A DNA stretch of 64,000 nt from Geodermatophilus sabuli. Its GTDB lineage: Bacteria; Actinomycetota; Actinomycetes; Mycobacteriales; Geodermatophilaceae. The translations under genes and the position numbers were made by a program. Positions 26,801 to 32,977 of the stretch are shown in pieces (the stretch's first letter is position 1; each line of letters opens with the position of its first letter). The notes below the pieces were generated by a model. It saw nothing but the letters and a program-made list of their open reading frames with translations. It made no database searches and was not told the origin of the DNA. The DNA lies in assembly GCF_010686765.1 (NCBI RefSeq), contig NZ_JAAGWF010000005.1:62001-126000 (forward strand), written 5' to 3'.

Positions 26801-26918
26801 CCTCTACGCCGGACCGATGTCCTACGCCTCCCACACCGGGGTGCGCCCGATGCGCATCCTCTGGCGACTCGAGCACGCCCTCCCGGCAGACGTCTTCCAT
26901 GCCGCCAAGATCGCCTGA
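23802..26918 (+). CDS. SauUSI-like PLD nuclease / SF2 helicase / DUF3427 restriction protein
   Basis: A 1038-residue protein. Residues about 125-300 form a phospholipase-D-type nuclease with the HKD-like motif HAKAWLFHRDTG and YVGSSNLSRTAL near residue 219. Residues about 320-680 are an SF2 helicase: ATGTGKTVV near 346, VDEFHHAEA, LTATPERTDG, VDLFNEGLDI and QQLGRGLR. The last 400 residues match DUF3427, including SRDEALAAFGM, TMYADHAISPTLFQWESQN and GTSVHLFVRE. This order is that of SauUSI, an ATP-dependent type IV enzyme cutting 5-methylcytosine-containing DNA, though specificity may differ. It sits third in the plus-strand defence cluster. Confidence 0.88.
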   Translation: MGDASIGLYEHLLTDRLSKDLSATAPDLVQFGTLDPSEAHEALTRHIAGIAGRALRAAGGSDAGATSRQIELANRIVAAIGHAAPDVTDTDDAIHDPARTLLAIAAPSGVPGPASFPERPAVPLATSALLVNGRGQPRIGYEVTRELASANRVDLLCAFIKWHGLRVLEAALSELRERGVRLRVITTTYMGATDQRALDRLVELGADVKISYETRTTRLHAKAWLFHRDTGMSTAYVGSSNLSRTALIEGLEWNVRLSNVEQSHLLTTFAETFDSYWADPSFETYEPSRDADRLRQAIAAERGGPTDLPIQIATLDVRPFGYQQEILDELRAEREVHHRWRNLVVMATGTGKTVVSALDYRRLRTAGAVERVLFIAHREELLVQSLSTFRHVLRQGDFGELLVGGQRPREWRHVFGSVQSLTQLDLAELDPGHFDMVIVDEFHHAEAATYRRLLEHLEPKVLLGLTATPERTDGADVRRWFSGRTAVELRLWEALEQGLLAPFQYFGIHDDVALDQLRWRRGRGYDVGELTNVYTGNDKRVRLVLQAVHDKVADPRQMRALGFCVSIQHAQYMAERFTAAGIPSLAVTSTSSRDERAAALAALRERTVNVLFAVDLFNEGLDIPAVDTVLFLRPTESATVFLQQLGRGLRLSEDKACLTVLDFIGAQRREFRFDLRFRAVTGTSRRGLQRVVEQGFPTLPAGCHIELDRVAQRIVLDNIKQSLNASWKGLVAEATHGQAPSLRDFLEETGAELEDLYRGNGRSWLDLKRAAGWNDSPAGQDDETLRGAFSRMLHLDDLERLHAFEELLDAVNADCEVNASARTRRLAAMLHFSLWGSRTPFSGIEASLRRLLANPGRADELVELSGVLHDRIHRVTTAVEVAGDRPLHVHARYSRDEALAAFGMEDLNGTWGSGVRWVPGDQADVFFVTLVKTEAHFSPTTMYADHAISPTLFQWESQNATAEHSATGQRYINHREKGTSVHLFVRESKSADGTLGTPPYLYAGPMSYASHTGVRPMRILWRLEHALPADVFHAAKIA

Positions 26919-27338
26919 GTCACGGGTACGACGGCCGAGGGTCCGGAGTGTCTAAGAGCCTTCTCAGCCGGCAGGACTCTCATTGGTGGTCGGGCGCAAC
27001 ACTCCGAGGCGACTGGAAACGCTCTTCGTTCGGCAGCTGCAGGAGGACGTCGGTGAGCTCGTCCCGAACTGTTCTTGCTCCTGTCGTCGACGCCCGGACG
27101 ATGACCTCACTGCGACGGGCGGGTTCTGCGGCGGCTTCGCGTGGCCGTTGCAGCGCTGACGGATTCACATGTCGACGGCTCCGAGATCATCGAGGGTGTA
27201 GGCCCGTAGGTCGCTGAGTAGCGATGTCCGCCGTCCCGGATCCGGCCCGCTACTGTCTCAGGAGCGGCTCGACAGGCTTCCGCACCCAGGACATGCCTCC
27301 ACCCGCACGAATAGATTCGTGCTGCCTGGGGACTGTCC
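26919..27338. other. Intergenic region, 420 bases, before the DUF2075 gene
   Basis: No convincing gene is seen. Short reading frames on both strands have no ribosome site or recognisable domain. The composition is lower in G+C than flanking core DNA. The only structured element is the palindrome at 27305-27322. The promoter of the DUF2075 gene presumably lies here. Confidence 0.5.
27305..27322. promoter_or_regulatory. Palindromic operator or hairpin upstream of DUF2075 gene
   Basis: GCACGAA (27305-27311), TAGA, TTCGTGC (27316-27322) is a perfect seven-base inverted repeat ending 16 bases before the TTG start. It could be a repressor operator or a leader hairpin. The CGAA-N4-TTCG spacing is two bases shorter than the actinobacterial LexA box (CGAAC-N4-GTTCG), so it is not a standard SOS box. 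Confidence 0.5.
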
Positions 27339-29210
27339 TTGCCACTGCTGCGCACCTCCGCGCGAGGTCTGGCCGACCTGTCGTCTGCCGGCCGCCTGAG
27401 CACCGTCCTCGCCGAGCAGATGTCTTTCCAAATGAAGCGTCGCGCCTCCGCCTCCGAGATGCGGTCATGGGACGCCAGCCTGCGCGTCCTCGCCGACGAC
27501 CTCCTGCAGGCGGGACTCGACAACGTCGAAGTGCTGCTCGAGTACCAGATCCCCCTCAGCAGCAAGCGGATTGACGCCGTGCTGGCCGGGCGTCATCCGA
27601 AACGGGACGCCCCCTCCTACATCGTCCTCGAGTTGAAGCAGTGGACGGAGGCCGAGCTGTTCGAGGACGACGCCGAGCTCGTCGTCCAGCCGACCTACGG
27701 GCGGCGTCCGATCCTGCACCCGGTCGCGCAGGTGCGGGCCTACGGCGAGTATCTGCTGGACTTCGTCGCGTCACTTCATGCGACGACGGACGTAGTGGCC
27801 GGCGCCGCCTACCTGCACAACGCGGCGCGGCACCAGATCGGCGAGCTGTACAACTACCCGCAGGACGAGCTCGGCCGGCTGTTCGCCAAAGAGAGCCGGG
27901 GAGAGTTCCTCGACTTCCTCCGAAGCCGGCTGGCACCCAGCGACGGCAGCTCCTACGCCGACCGCCTGCTCCACTCGACGATCGCGCCGAGCAAGCAGCT
28001 CATGCAGGTCGCGGCCGACGAGATCCAGCGCCGTGAGCAGTTCGTGCTGCTCGACGAGCAGCGGGTGGCCTTCGATCTCGTTCTCCACGAGGTGGAGAAA
28101 GCCCGGTCGGGCGACCACAAGAGCGTCGTCGTCGTGTCGGGAGGTCCGGGCAGCGGGAAGAGCGTCATCGCCCTGTCCCTGCTCGGTGAGCTGAACCGCC
28201 GCGGCCGGACGGCGATCCATGCGACGGGATCACGGTCGTTCACGCAGACCCTGCGCAAGGTGGCCGGTAGGGGCTCGCGGCAGGTCCAGTCGTTGTTCAA
28301 GTACTTCAACAGCTTCATGGACGCCGACAAGAACGGCTTCGACGTCCTCATCGCCGACGAGGCGCACCGCCTCCGCGAGACCTCCGCCAACCGCTGGACG
28401 AAGGCCGATCTCCGCACGGACAAGCGGCAGGTCGACGAGCTCATCGACGCGGCGCGTGTGCCAGTCTTCCTGCTCGACCAGGACCAGGTCGTGCGTCCCG
28501 GCGAGCTCGGCACCGTGGAGGACATCGAGAAGGCCGCCCGCGAACGCGGACTCGACGTCCACCACGTCGACCTCAGTGCCCAGTACCGCTGCGGCGGGTC
28601 CGCGGCCTACATCGACTGGGTCGAACGACTCCTCGGTTTGCAGCCCGGCGGACCGGTGGCTTGGACCGGGGACGAACACTTCGAGGTCCGCGTCGCCGAG
28701 TCGCCATCGGCCATGGAGTCCGAACTCCAGAGGTATCTGGACGACAAGTACGGCGCACGCATGGCCGCCGGCTACTGCTGGCCGTGGAGCGACCCGGCGA
28801 AGGACGGATCGCTCGTGCCGGACGTGCGCATCGGGGACTGGCAGCGGCCGTGGAACCTCAAGGGCGAGCGGGCTGTCGGAGGAGCGCCGCCGTCAGCGCT
28901 GTGGGCCAGCGACCCGGCCGGGTTCGGTCAGGTGGGCTGCGTCTACACCGCCCAGGGCTTCGAGTACGACTGGAACGGCGTCCTGATCGGTCCGGACCTC
29001 GTCTGGCGGACGGACCGCTGGCTGGCCGACCGCTCACGCAACAAGGACCCCGACTTTCGCAACCGTTCGAAGGTCAGCGACGAGGAATTCGACGCGCTCG
29101 TCCGCAACGTCTACAAGGTCCTCCTGAGCCGCGGGATGCGCGGGACCCTGCTCTATTCCACCGACCCGGAGACCCAGACGTTCCTTCACCGGCTGATATC
29201 GGAGGAGTAA
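27339..29210 (+). CDS. DUF2075 P-loop helicase-like protein with PD-(D/E)XK-like N-terminus
   Basis: A 623-residue protein. The N-terminal 130 residues contain EYQIPLSSKRIDAVLAG, then IVLELKQW near residues 95-102. The order Glu ... Asp ... Glu-x-Lys fits a PD-(D/E)XK nuclease. The P-loop domain (DUF2075, PF09848) follows with GGPGSGKSVIALSLL near 268, ADEAHRLRE near 340, LDQDQVV, and VYTAQGFEYDWNGVLIGPDL as the SF1-type late motif. DUF2075 proteins recur in phage-defence neighbourhoods. TTG at 27339 is used because homologous-looking sequence begins at once (LLRTSARGLADLS) and no ATG/GTG fits; GGGGA lies upstream. It is the last gene of the plus-strand cluster and convergent with the nuclease operon. 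Confidence 0.83.
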   Translation: MPLLRTSARGLADLSSAGRLSTVLAEQMSFQMKRRASASEMRSWDASLRVLADDLLQAGLDNVEVLLEYQIPLSSKRIDAVLAGRHPKRDAPSYIVLELKQWTEAELFEDDAELVVQPTYGRRPILHPVAQVRAYGEYLLDFVASLHATTDVVAGAAYLHNAARHQIGELYNYPQDELGRLFAKESRGEFLDFLRSRLAPSDGSSYADRLLHSTIAPSKQLMQVAADEIQRREQFVLLDEQRVAFDLVLHEVEKARSGDHKSVVVVSGGPGSGKSVIALSLLGELNRRGRTAIHATGSRSFTQTLRKVAGRGSRQVQSLFKYFNSFMDADKNGFDVLIADEAHRLRETSANRWTKADLRTDKRQVDELIDAARVPVFLLDQDQVVRPGELGTVEDIEKAARERGLDVHHVDLSAQYRCGGSAAYIDWVERLLGLQPGGPVAWTGDEHFEVRVAESPSAMESELQRYLDDKYGARMAAGYCWPWSDPAKDGSLVPDVRIGDWQRPWNLKGERAVGGAPPSALWASDPAGFGQVGCVYTAQGFEYDWNGVLIGPDLVWRTDRWLADRSRNKDPDFRNRSKVSDEEFDALVRNVYKVLLSRGMRGTLLYSTDPETQTFLHRLISEE

Positions 29211-29304
29211 TCGTCGCGGCAACCGTCGGGCTCGAAGCATGCTCACCGGCTCCTCGGCTGTGCAGGTGCACTCATGGTCGAGCCGTTCGACCGAAGCCTG
29301 CCCC

Positions 29305-29865
29305 TCAGACCTCGTGAGATTGCTCGTCTTCGGCTTGTCGTGCTGCCTGCCGCCAGCGCCGCCGGGCGTCGCGGACAAGCGGGTAGAGCGGATGTGAAGA
29401 GTTGGCCGACTGATTGAGTGGCGGGGCGAGATCCGCGATCACCTGGGCCTCCACCGTCCACGGCTGCTCGTGCATCGCCCAGGTCAGCACCAAGTGCTGC
29501 TGCATCCACTCGTTCAGCCGCAGTTCGTCGTCGGGCACCAGCAGCGGACGGTCGGTGAAGCGGCTGCGCCAGCCCTCCTGCTCGAAGAGCAGCGATGCCA
29601 GCGACCGTCGCAACGTCGACTGCCCGGTCGTCCCACGGATGTGGTTGCCCACGACTCTGCTGCGCAGCGTCGCCCGTGACGAAGGCCCACTGCGTGCAAG
29701 GCCGACGTACAGCAGCTCGTGCTCACCGCGCAGGTGCAGGGGCCCCGTGATCCCTGGAAGTGCGCCAGGGCGCGACCACCACGCGTAGAGCCCAGGCTCA
29801 GACGGCACGACATCCCTCGCCTCGTCGGCGGGGACGACGTCAGTGCGCAGGTCGACCGTTCTCAC
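29305..29865 (-). CDS. GIY-YIG nuclease-fold protein (second of two)
   Basis: A 186-residue protein with PGLYAWWSRP, LLYVGLARSG, Arg in LRSRVVGNHI, STLRRSLASLLFEQE, WMQQHLVLTWAMHEQPWTVE and PPLNQSANSSHPLYPLVRDA. This is the same order and spacing as the GIY-YIG protein at 23106-23717, so the two belong to one subfamily. The Tyr, Arg, Glu and Asn positions expected for GIY-YIG catalysis appear present. GTG at 29865 overlaps the TGA of the upstream PD-(D/E)XK gene (GTGA), making it the third gene of a coupled operon. It is convergent with the DUF2075 gene, 94 bases away. Confidence 0.75.
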   Translation of the reverse strand: MRTVDLRTDVVPADEARDVVPSEPGLYAWWSRPGALPGITGPLHLRGEHELLYVGLARSGPSSRATLRSRVVGNHIRGTTGQSTLRRSLASLLFEQEGWRSRFTDRPLLVPDDELRLNEWMQQHLVLTWAMHEQPWTVEAQVIADLAPPLNQSANSSHPLYPLVRDARRRWRQAARQAEDEQSHEV

Positions 29866-30458
29866 AGCCGTTCACCTGCCTCCGCAGCGACTCGCACAGC
29901 CTCGGCCAGACCGCCGTGCGACACCGGAGCGACCGCCAGCTCCTCGACCCGGGAGAGGGCCATGCTCCGCTGCCCGGTCGCTTCCACGATTCGGCGCGGG
30001 AGGACCCAGTACGTCCACTGCCTCAAGTCCAGCGGGTCGTACGAGGCGTGATCCCGAGCGGTCACGAGAGCGAAGACGTAGACGTCGGCGTTGTAAGTCG
30101 CAGAGTCCGCATAGCCCGCTGTCTCGTTCCAGGTCCGACCGTTCAACCCGCCAAACCGGATGGCCGACGGCCGAGCCTGCGTCCAGGCCTGCACGTAGGC
30201 GCTCGACTTCACTTCGACCAGGACTCCGTCCGGAGTCACGACGTCGTAAGCGTCCCACTCGATGCGCGGCCGGGATGCGGCGCCGAGCGCCTGCGCGACC
30301 AGGAACTCGGCGAGCATCGGCCGGACCGTGTTCCCGCGCAGGTCCGAAAGCGCCCAGGCCCAGAAGTCCCGCACCGACCCCGTCGAACCCTGGATCGGTT
30401 CGTTCCCCCCAAGCAGCCGAGTGGGCGGTGGCCGCAGTCTGCCGTCGTCAGGGGTCAC
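29862..30458 (-). CDS. PD-(D/E)XK nuclease-like protein
   Basis: A 198-residue protein. VRPMLAEFLVAQALGA supplies the helical Glu (Glu51), IEWDAYDV the Asp (Asp69 or Asp72), and VLVEVKSSAYVQAW the Glu82-x-Lys84 dyad, with a following helix. This is the canonical Glu - Asp - Glu-x-Lys order of the restriction-endonuclease fold, with the spacing of small Mrr/VRR-like or type II enzymes. Later strands (YVFALVT, YWVLPRRIVE) resemble the C-terminal part of HsdR- or type-II-like relatives. GTG at 30458 overlaps the stop of the EEP gene by four bases and its own stop overlaps the GIY-YIG start. No methyltransferase partner is adjacent. Confidence 0.72.
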   Translation of the reverse strand: MTPDDGRLRPPPTRLLGGNEPIQGSTGSVRDFWAWALSDLRGNTVRPMLAEFLVAQALGAASRPRIEWDAYDVVTPDGVLVEVKSSAYVQAWTQARPSAIRFGGLNGRTWNETAGYADSATYNADVYVFALVTARDHASYDPLDLRQWTYWVLPRRIVEATGQRSMALSRVEELAVAPVSHGGLAEAVRVAAEAGERL

Positions 30459-31117
30459 GGCGTCGACACCCCGACCTCGACGACGTAGCAGTCATGGTCG
30501 CTGAGCCCCTGCGCGTCCCGGCGATGTGCATCGCCTACCGACCAGTGCCGAGGGACGGCGATGTGGTCGATGCTGAGAAGTCCCTTCAATCGGTGAGGAA
30601 GTTCAGAGGTAGGCACCTGCAGGTCTAGCTCCTCGACAGCCGCAAGGACGTAGGCGCGTCCGCCCTTCGACCCCGTCCGTTCCTCGCCCGAGATTGCGTG
30701 ATTCCAGTCCCCACCCCAGACGAGGTCATGACGAGGCAACTCGTGCAGGAGCATATCGACGGCGTACTTCGCGCGCCCTGAGTGCATATTGGGCTTGGGC
30801 TCCGCGCCGGGCCAGGTCGGCTCACCGCCGGAATCACGCCACGGCAGGATCGACGAGCAATACGTGATTCCGTCAACAACCGCGGCGGCGCTCGCGACAT
30901 GCGGATCAGGCAGCGCCGTGAGAGAAGCTCGGCTGAACACAGCGGCCCATGAGCGGCGCGCAGCCATCCGAGCCTTCCCACGGTGCATGTCGTACCCAGG
31001 CAGTTCGACCGTCTCGTTGACCTCCGTCAGCAGCCAGACGTCACAGTCAGCCGTCAGCAGGAACTCCTGCCATCCTGCTTTCAGCCAGCCCGCCATGTTC
31101 CACGTCCCGATTCGCAC
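30455..31117 (-). CDS. Endonuclease/exonuclease/phosphatase (EEP) family protein
   Basis: A 220-residue EEP-fold hydrolase (PF03372 superfamily). MRIGTWNMAGW carries the metal-site Asn7, LLTEVN the metal-binding Glu32, GGDWNHAI the Asp/Asn pair near 138, LSIDHIAV the catalytic Asp-His region, and GLSDHDCYVVEV the terminal Asp-His near residues 207-210. Relatives cleave DNA phosphodiesters, apurinic sites or inositol phosphates. I place the start at GTG 31117 because EEP proteins usually begin just before this motif and it leaves 112 bases for divergent promoters; a GTG at 31213 is also in frame. It is first in a three-gene operon with the PD-(D/E)XK and GIY-YIG genes and divergent from the HhH-GPD gene. 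Confidence 0.78.
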   Translation of the reverse strand: MRIGTWNMAGWLKAGWQEFLLTADCDVWLLTEVNETVELPGYDMHRGKARMAARRSWAAVFSRASLTALPDPHVASAAAVVDGITYCSSILPWRDSGGEPTWPGAEPKPNMHSGRAKYAVDMLLHELPRHDLVWGGDWNHAISGEERTGSKGGRAYVLAAVEELDLQVPTSELPHRLKGLLSIDHIAVPRHWSVGDAHRRDAQGLSDHDCYVVEVGVSTP

Positions 31118-31229
31118 GTTCGGAGAGTCACACGGAACCGTGCGCGACAGCGGCAGGTTCGGGCAGTCCGGCGGGTCGCTGCGAGTGCCGCTCCCTTGGT
31201 TTGTCCCTCGCACCGTGCAGCATCACGAC

Positions 31230-31889
31230 ATGACGAACGGCGCCGAAGACACGACCAGGCTGGCTGCCTACATCGAGTCGCAGATTCAAAAACCCTGGAC
31301 TCCGTGGCCCGGAGGCCGCACAGGACAAGTTGAGGCCGCCCTGATCGACGCTGTCCTCTCGATTCGCGCGTCGTACGGGCGAGCCGCTGAGATCAACCGC
31401 GAAGCGACCGGTGTTCACCGCAGTATCGCGAGCTACCGGGCAGCGAACCCCGGTCCCCTCGACAACCTGGAAAGGCTCGCGCAAGCAGAGCCGGCGACGC
31501 TGGCTCAACTGCTCGGCAACCAGCAGAAGACTGCGCAACGCTCGAAGGCAGGCGCCATCGTCGAGGCGGCTGCAAACCTCGTCGAGCTGGGCGTGCGGCG
31601 AGCGGGCGACGTCGTAGCGGAGAACCCCCGACAGTCACGGGCATGGACGAAGGTCCGCGGATTGGGACCCGTTACGTGGAGGTACTTCGCAATGTTGCTG
31701 GGAGCCCCCGGCGTGAAGGCGGACACCTGGATCATTCGGTTCGTCAGCGACGCCCTCGGTCGCTCGGTGGATGCGAAGGCGGCGGAGCGTCTGGTTACGG
31801 GCGCGGCCACCATCTTGAACACGTCCCCGACCGAGCTCGATCACGCCATATGGGCTCACGCTCGGACGAAGGCAAATTCACCGCCCTGA
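31230..31889 (+). CDS. HhH-GPD DNA glycosylase-like protein
   Basis: A 219-residue mostly helical protein. Near residues 142-170 it shows VRGLGPVTWRYFAMLLGAP, a helix-hairpin-helix, followed by VKADTWIIRFVSDALG, in which Asp163 fits the conserved catalytic aspartate of the HhH-GPD superfamily (endonuclease III, MutY, AlkA). The usual catalytic Lys and the four-Cys iron-sulfur loop of endonuclease III are not evident, so if active it should be a monofunctional glycosylase or simply bind DNA. ATG at 31230. It is divergent from the three-nuclease operon and is the last intact gene before the enoyl-CoA hydratase remnant at the island edge. Confidence 0.65.
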   Translation: MTNGAEDTTRLAAYIESQIQKPWTPWPGGRTGQVEAALIDAVLSIRASYGRAAEINREATGVHRSIASYRAANPGPLDNLERLAQAEPATLAQLLGNQQKTAQRSKAGAIVEAAANLVELGVRRAGDVVAENPRQSRAWTKVRGLGPVTWRYFAMLLGAPGVKADTWIIRFVSDALGRSVDAKAAERLVTGAATILNTSPTELDHAIWAHARTKANSPP

Positions 31890-31911
31890 TCCACGACGTC
31901 GTTGTGAGCTT

Positions 31912-32055
31912 CCGGTCAGCGCCGACCTCCTGACGCGCCTCCACCTCGTCGAACAGCCCGATTAACTCTCGGGCCATCGATGGCGTCAGGGCGTTGCGGC
32001 GATCGGGCGCGTTCAGCGTCACCACCGCGACCGCGCCGTCGACCTCGAGCACACC
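31912..32055 (-). pseudogene. Truncated 5' remnant of an enoyl-CoA hydratase gene
   Basis: The minus strand encodes LEVDGAVAVVTLNAPDRR and NALTPSMARELIGLFDEV, nearly identical to the N-terminus of the intact enoyl-CoA hydratase at 45640-46410. The DNA from about 31930 to 32055 matches 46248-46371 with about nine mismatches and one 3-base gap over roughly 120 bases, counted by eye. Similarity fades near 31912 and no downstream part of the gene remains. The frame at the 5' end is also disturbed. It is a relic left where the defence island joins the core chromosome. The rest of the 31890-32293 gap holds only the leader of the next gene. Confidence 0.8.
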
Positions 32056-32251
32056 TCATCGGAGCCGGAACCGGAGTCATGCACGCGCCCAGCTCTCACC
32101 GGGCAGCCGATCTCCGATGGCCGGCCGACGAGGAAGCGACGCCTCAGCCCACGGGACTCGACCCGGCGGTCGCTCTTCCCGGGAGTCGCCCGCCGAAGAG
32201 GTATTAGGGCCCTGTGTCCGCCGGCACCCGGGAGAGGACGGTCGACTCCGC

Positions 32252-32274
32252 GGCGATGCCGCAGGGGCGTCGCC
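32252..32274 (+). promoter_or_regulatory. Conserved leader hairpin before the first ABM-barrel gene
   Basis: GGCGATGCC (32252-32260), loop GCAGG, GGCGTCGCC (32266-32274) form a nine-base stem with one U-G wobble, 19 bases before the ATG and just ahead of the GAGAGGAG ribosome site. The same element precedes the paralogous gene (39768-39790). Confidence 0.55.
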
Positions 32275-32293
32275 GGCACGAGAGGAGCCGGCC

Positions 32294-32914
32294 ATGTACG
32301 CCCGTTCCACCACCATCCAGAGCAGCCCCGGATCGCTTGACGACGCCATCGCCTACATGCGCGACGAGGTGTGGCCGCAGATGCAGCAGATGGAGGGCTG
32401 CGTCGGCCTGTCGATGATGTGCGACCGCGAGTCCGGACGCTGTATCGCGACGTCGTCCTGGCAGGACCAGGCGTCCATGCGGGCCAGCGCCGAGCGGGTC
32501 CACCCCATGAGGGACCACATGATCGAGCGGTTCGGCGGCGGCGAACCCGAAGTGCACGAGTGGGAGGTCGCCGTCCTCCACCGCGAGCACCCCACCGGCG
32601 ACGGCGCCTGCGCCCGCATCACCTGGGTGCGCACCGACCCGGGCCGAACCGATCAGATGCTCGACATGTACCGCAGCACCGTGATGCCGCGGATCCAGGG
32701 GATGCCCGGCTTCTGCAGCCTCAGCATGTTCGTCGACCGGGAGAGCGGCCGTGGCGTCGGCTCGGCCAGCTTCGACAGCCGCGCCGCCCTCGAGGCGTCG
32801 CGCGAGCCGGCCCGCACCATCCGGGAGGGCGTCACCGCCCAGGGCGTCGACATCCTCGACGTCGCCGAGATGGACCTCGTCCTCGCCCACCTCCGGGTGC
32901 CCGAGACCGTCTGA
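32294..32914 (+). CDS. Antibiotic-biosynthesis-monooxygenase-like (ABM) double-barrel protein, copy 1
   Basis: A 206-residue protein made of two ferredoxin-like repeats of about 100 residues, as in dimeric alpha-beta barrels (PF03992-like). Repeat 1 holds YMRDEVWPQMQQMEGCVG and LSMMCDRESGRCIATSSW; repeat 2 holds STVMPRIQGMPGFCSLSMF and VDRESGRGVGSASF. The paired pattern 'central Gly-Cys/Phe, then DRESGR' is typical of tandem ABM proteins in actinobacteria. No cofactor motif is seen; relatives are monooxygenases, haem-degrading enzymes or simply structural. The start is ATG 32294 after GAGAGGAG. It is paralogous to the gene at 39814-40437; the two bracket the ethanolamine-type cluster and share a hairpin leader. 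Confidence 0.72.
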   Translation: MYARSTTIQSSPGSLDDAIAYMRDEVWPQMQQMEGCVGLSMMCDRESGRCIATSSWQDQASMRASAERVHPMRDHMIERFGGGEPEVHEWEVAVLHREHPTGDGACARITWVRTDPGRTDQMLDMYRSTVMPRIQGMPGFCSLSMFVDRESGRGVGSASFDSRAALEASREPARTIREGVTAQGVDILDVAEMDLVLAHLRVPETV

Positions 32915-32928
32915 GCTGTCCGCTGCCG

Positions 32929-32963
32929 CGGTGCCCTGGCTGAGGTCCCGAGTCAGGGCACCG
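32929..32963. terminator. Bidirectional hairpin terminator
   Basis: Arms CGGTGCCCTGGCT (32929-32941) and AGTCAGGGCACCG (32951-32963) pair over 13 bases with one G-U wobble and a nine-base loop. It lies between the convergent ABM and SDR genes. Confidence 0.72.
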
Positions 32964-32977
32964 TGGTGGCGGAGCCG

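Noticed and set aside
26980..27168. Small minus-strand gene in the gap before DUF2075
   Set aside because: No ribosome site and no recognisable domain; the codon pattern is not convincing.
27305..27322. LexA (SOS) box
   Set aside because: The palindrome has CGAA-N4-TTCG; the actinobacterial SOS box needs two more bases between the half-sites (CGAAC-N4-GTTCG).
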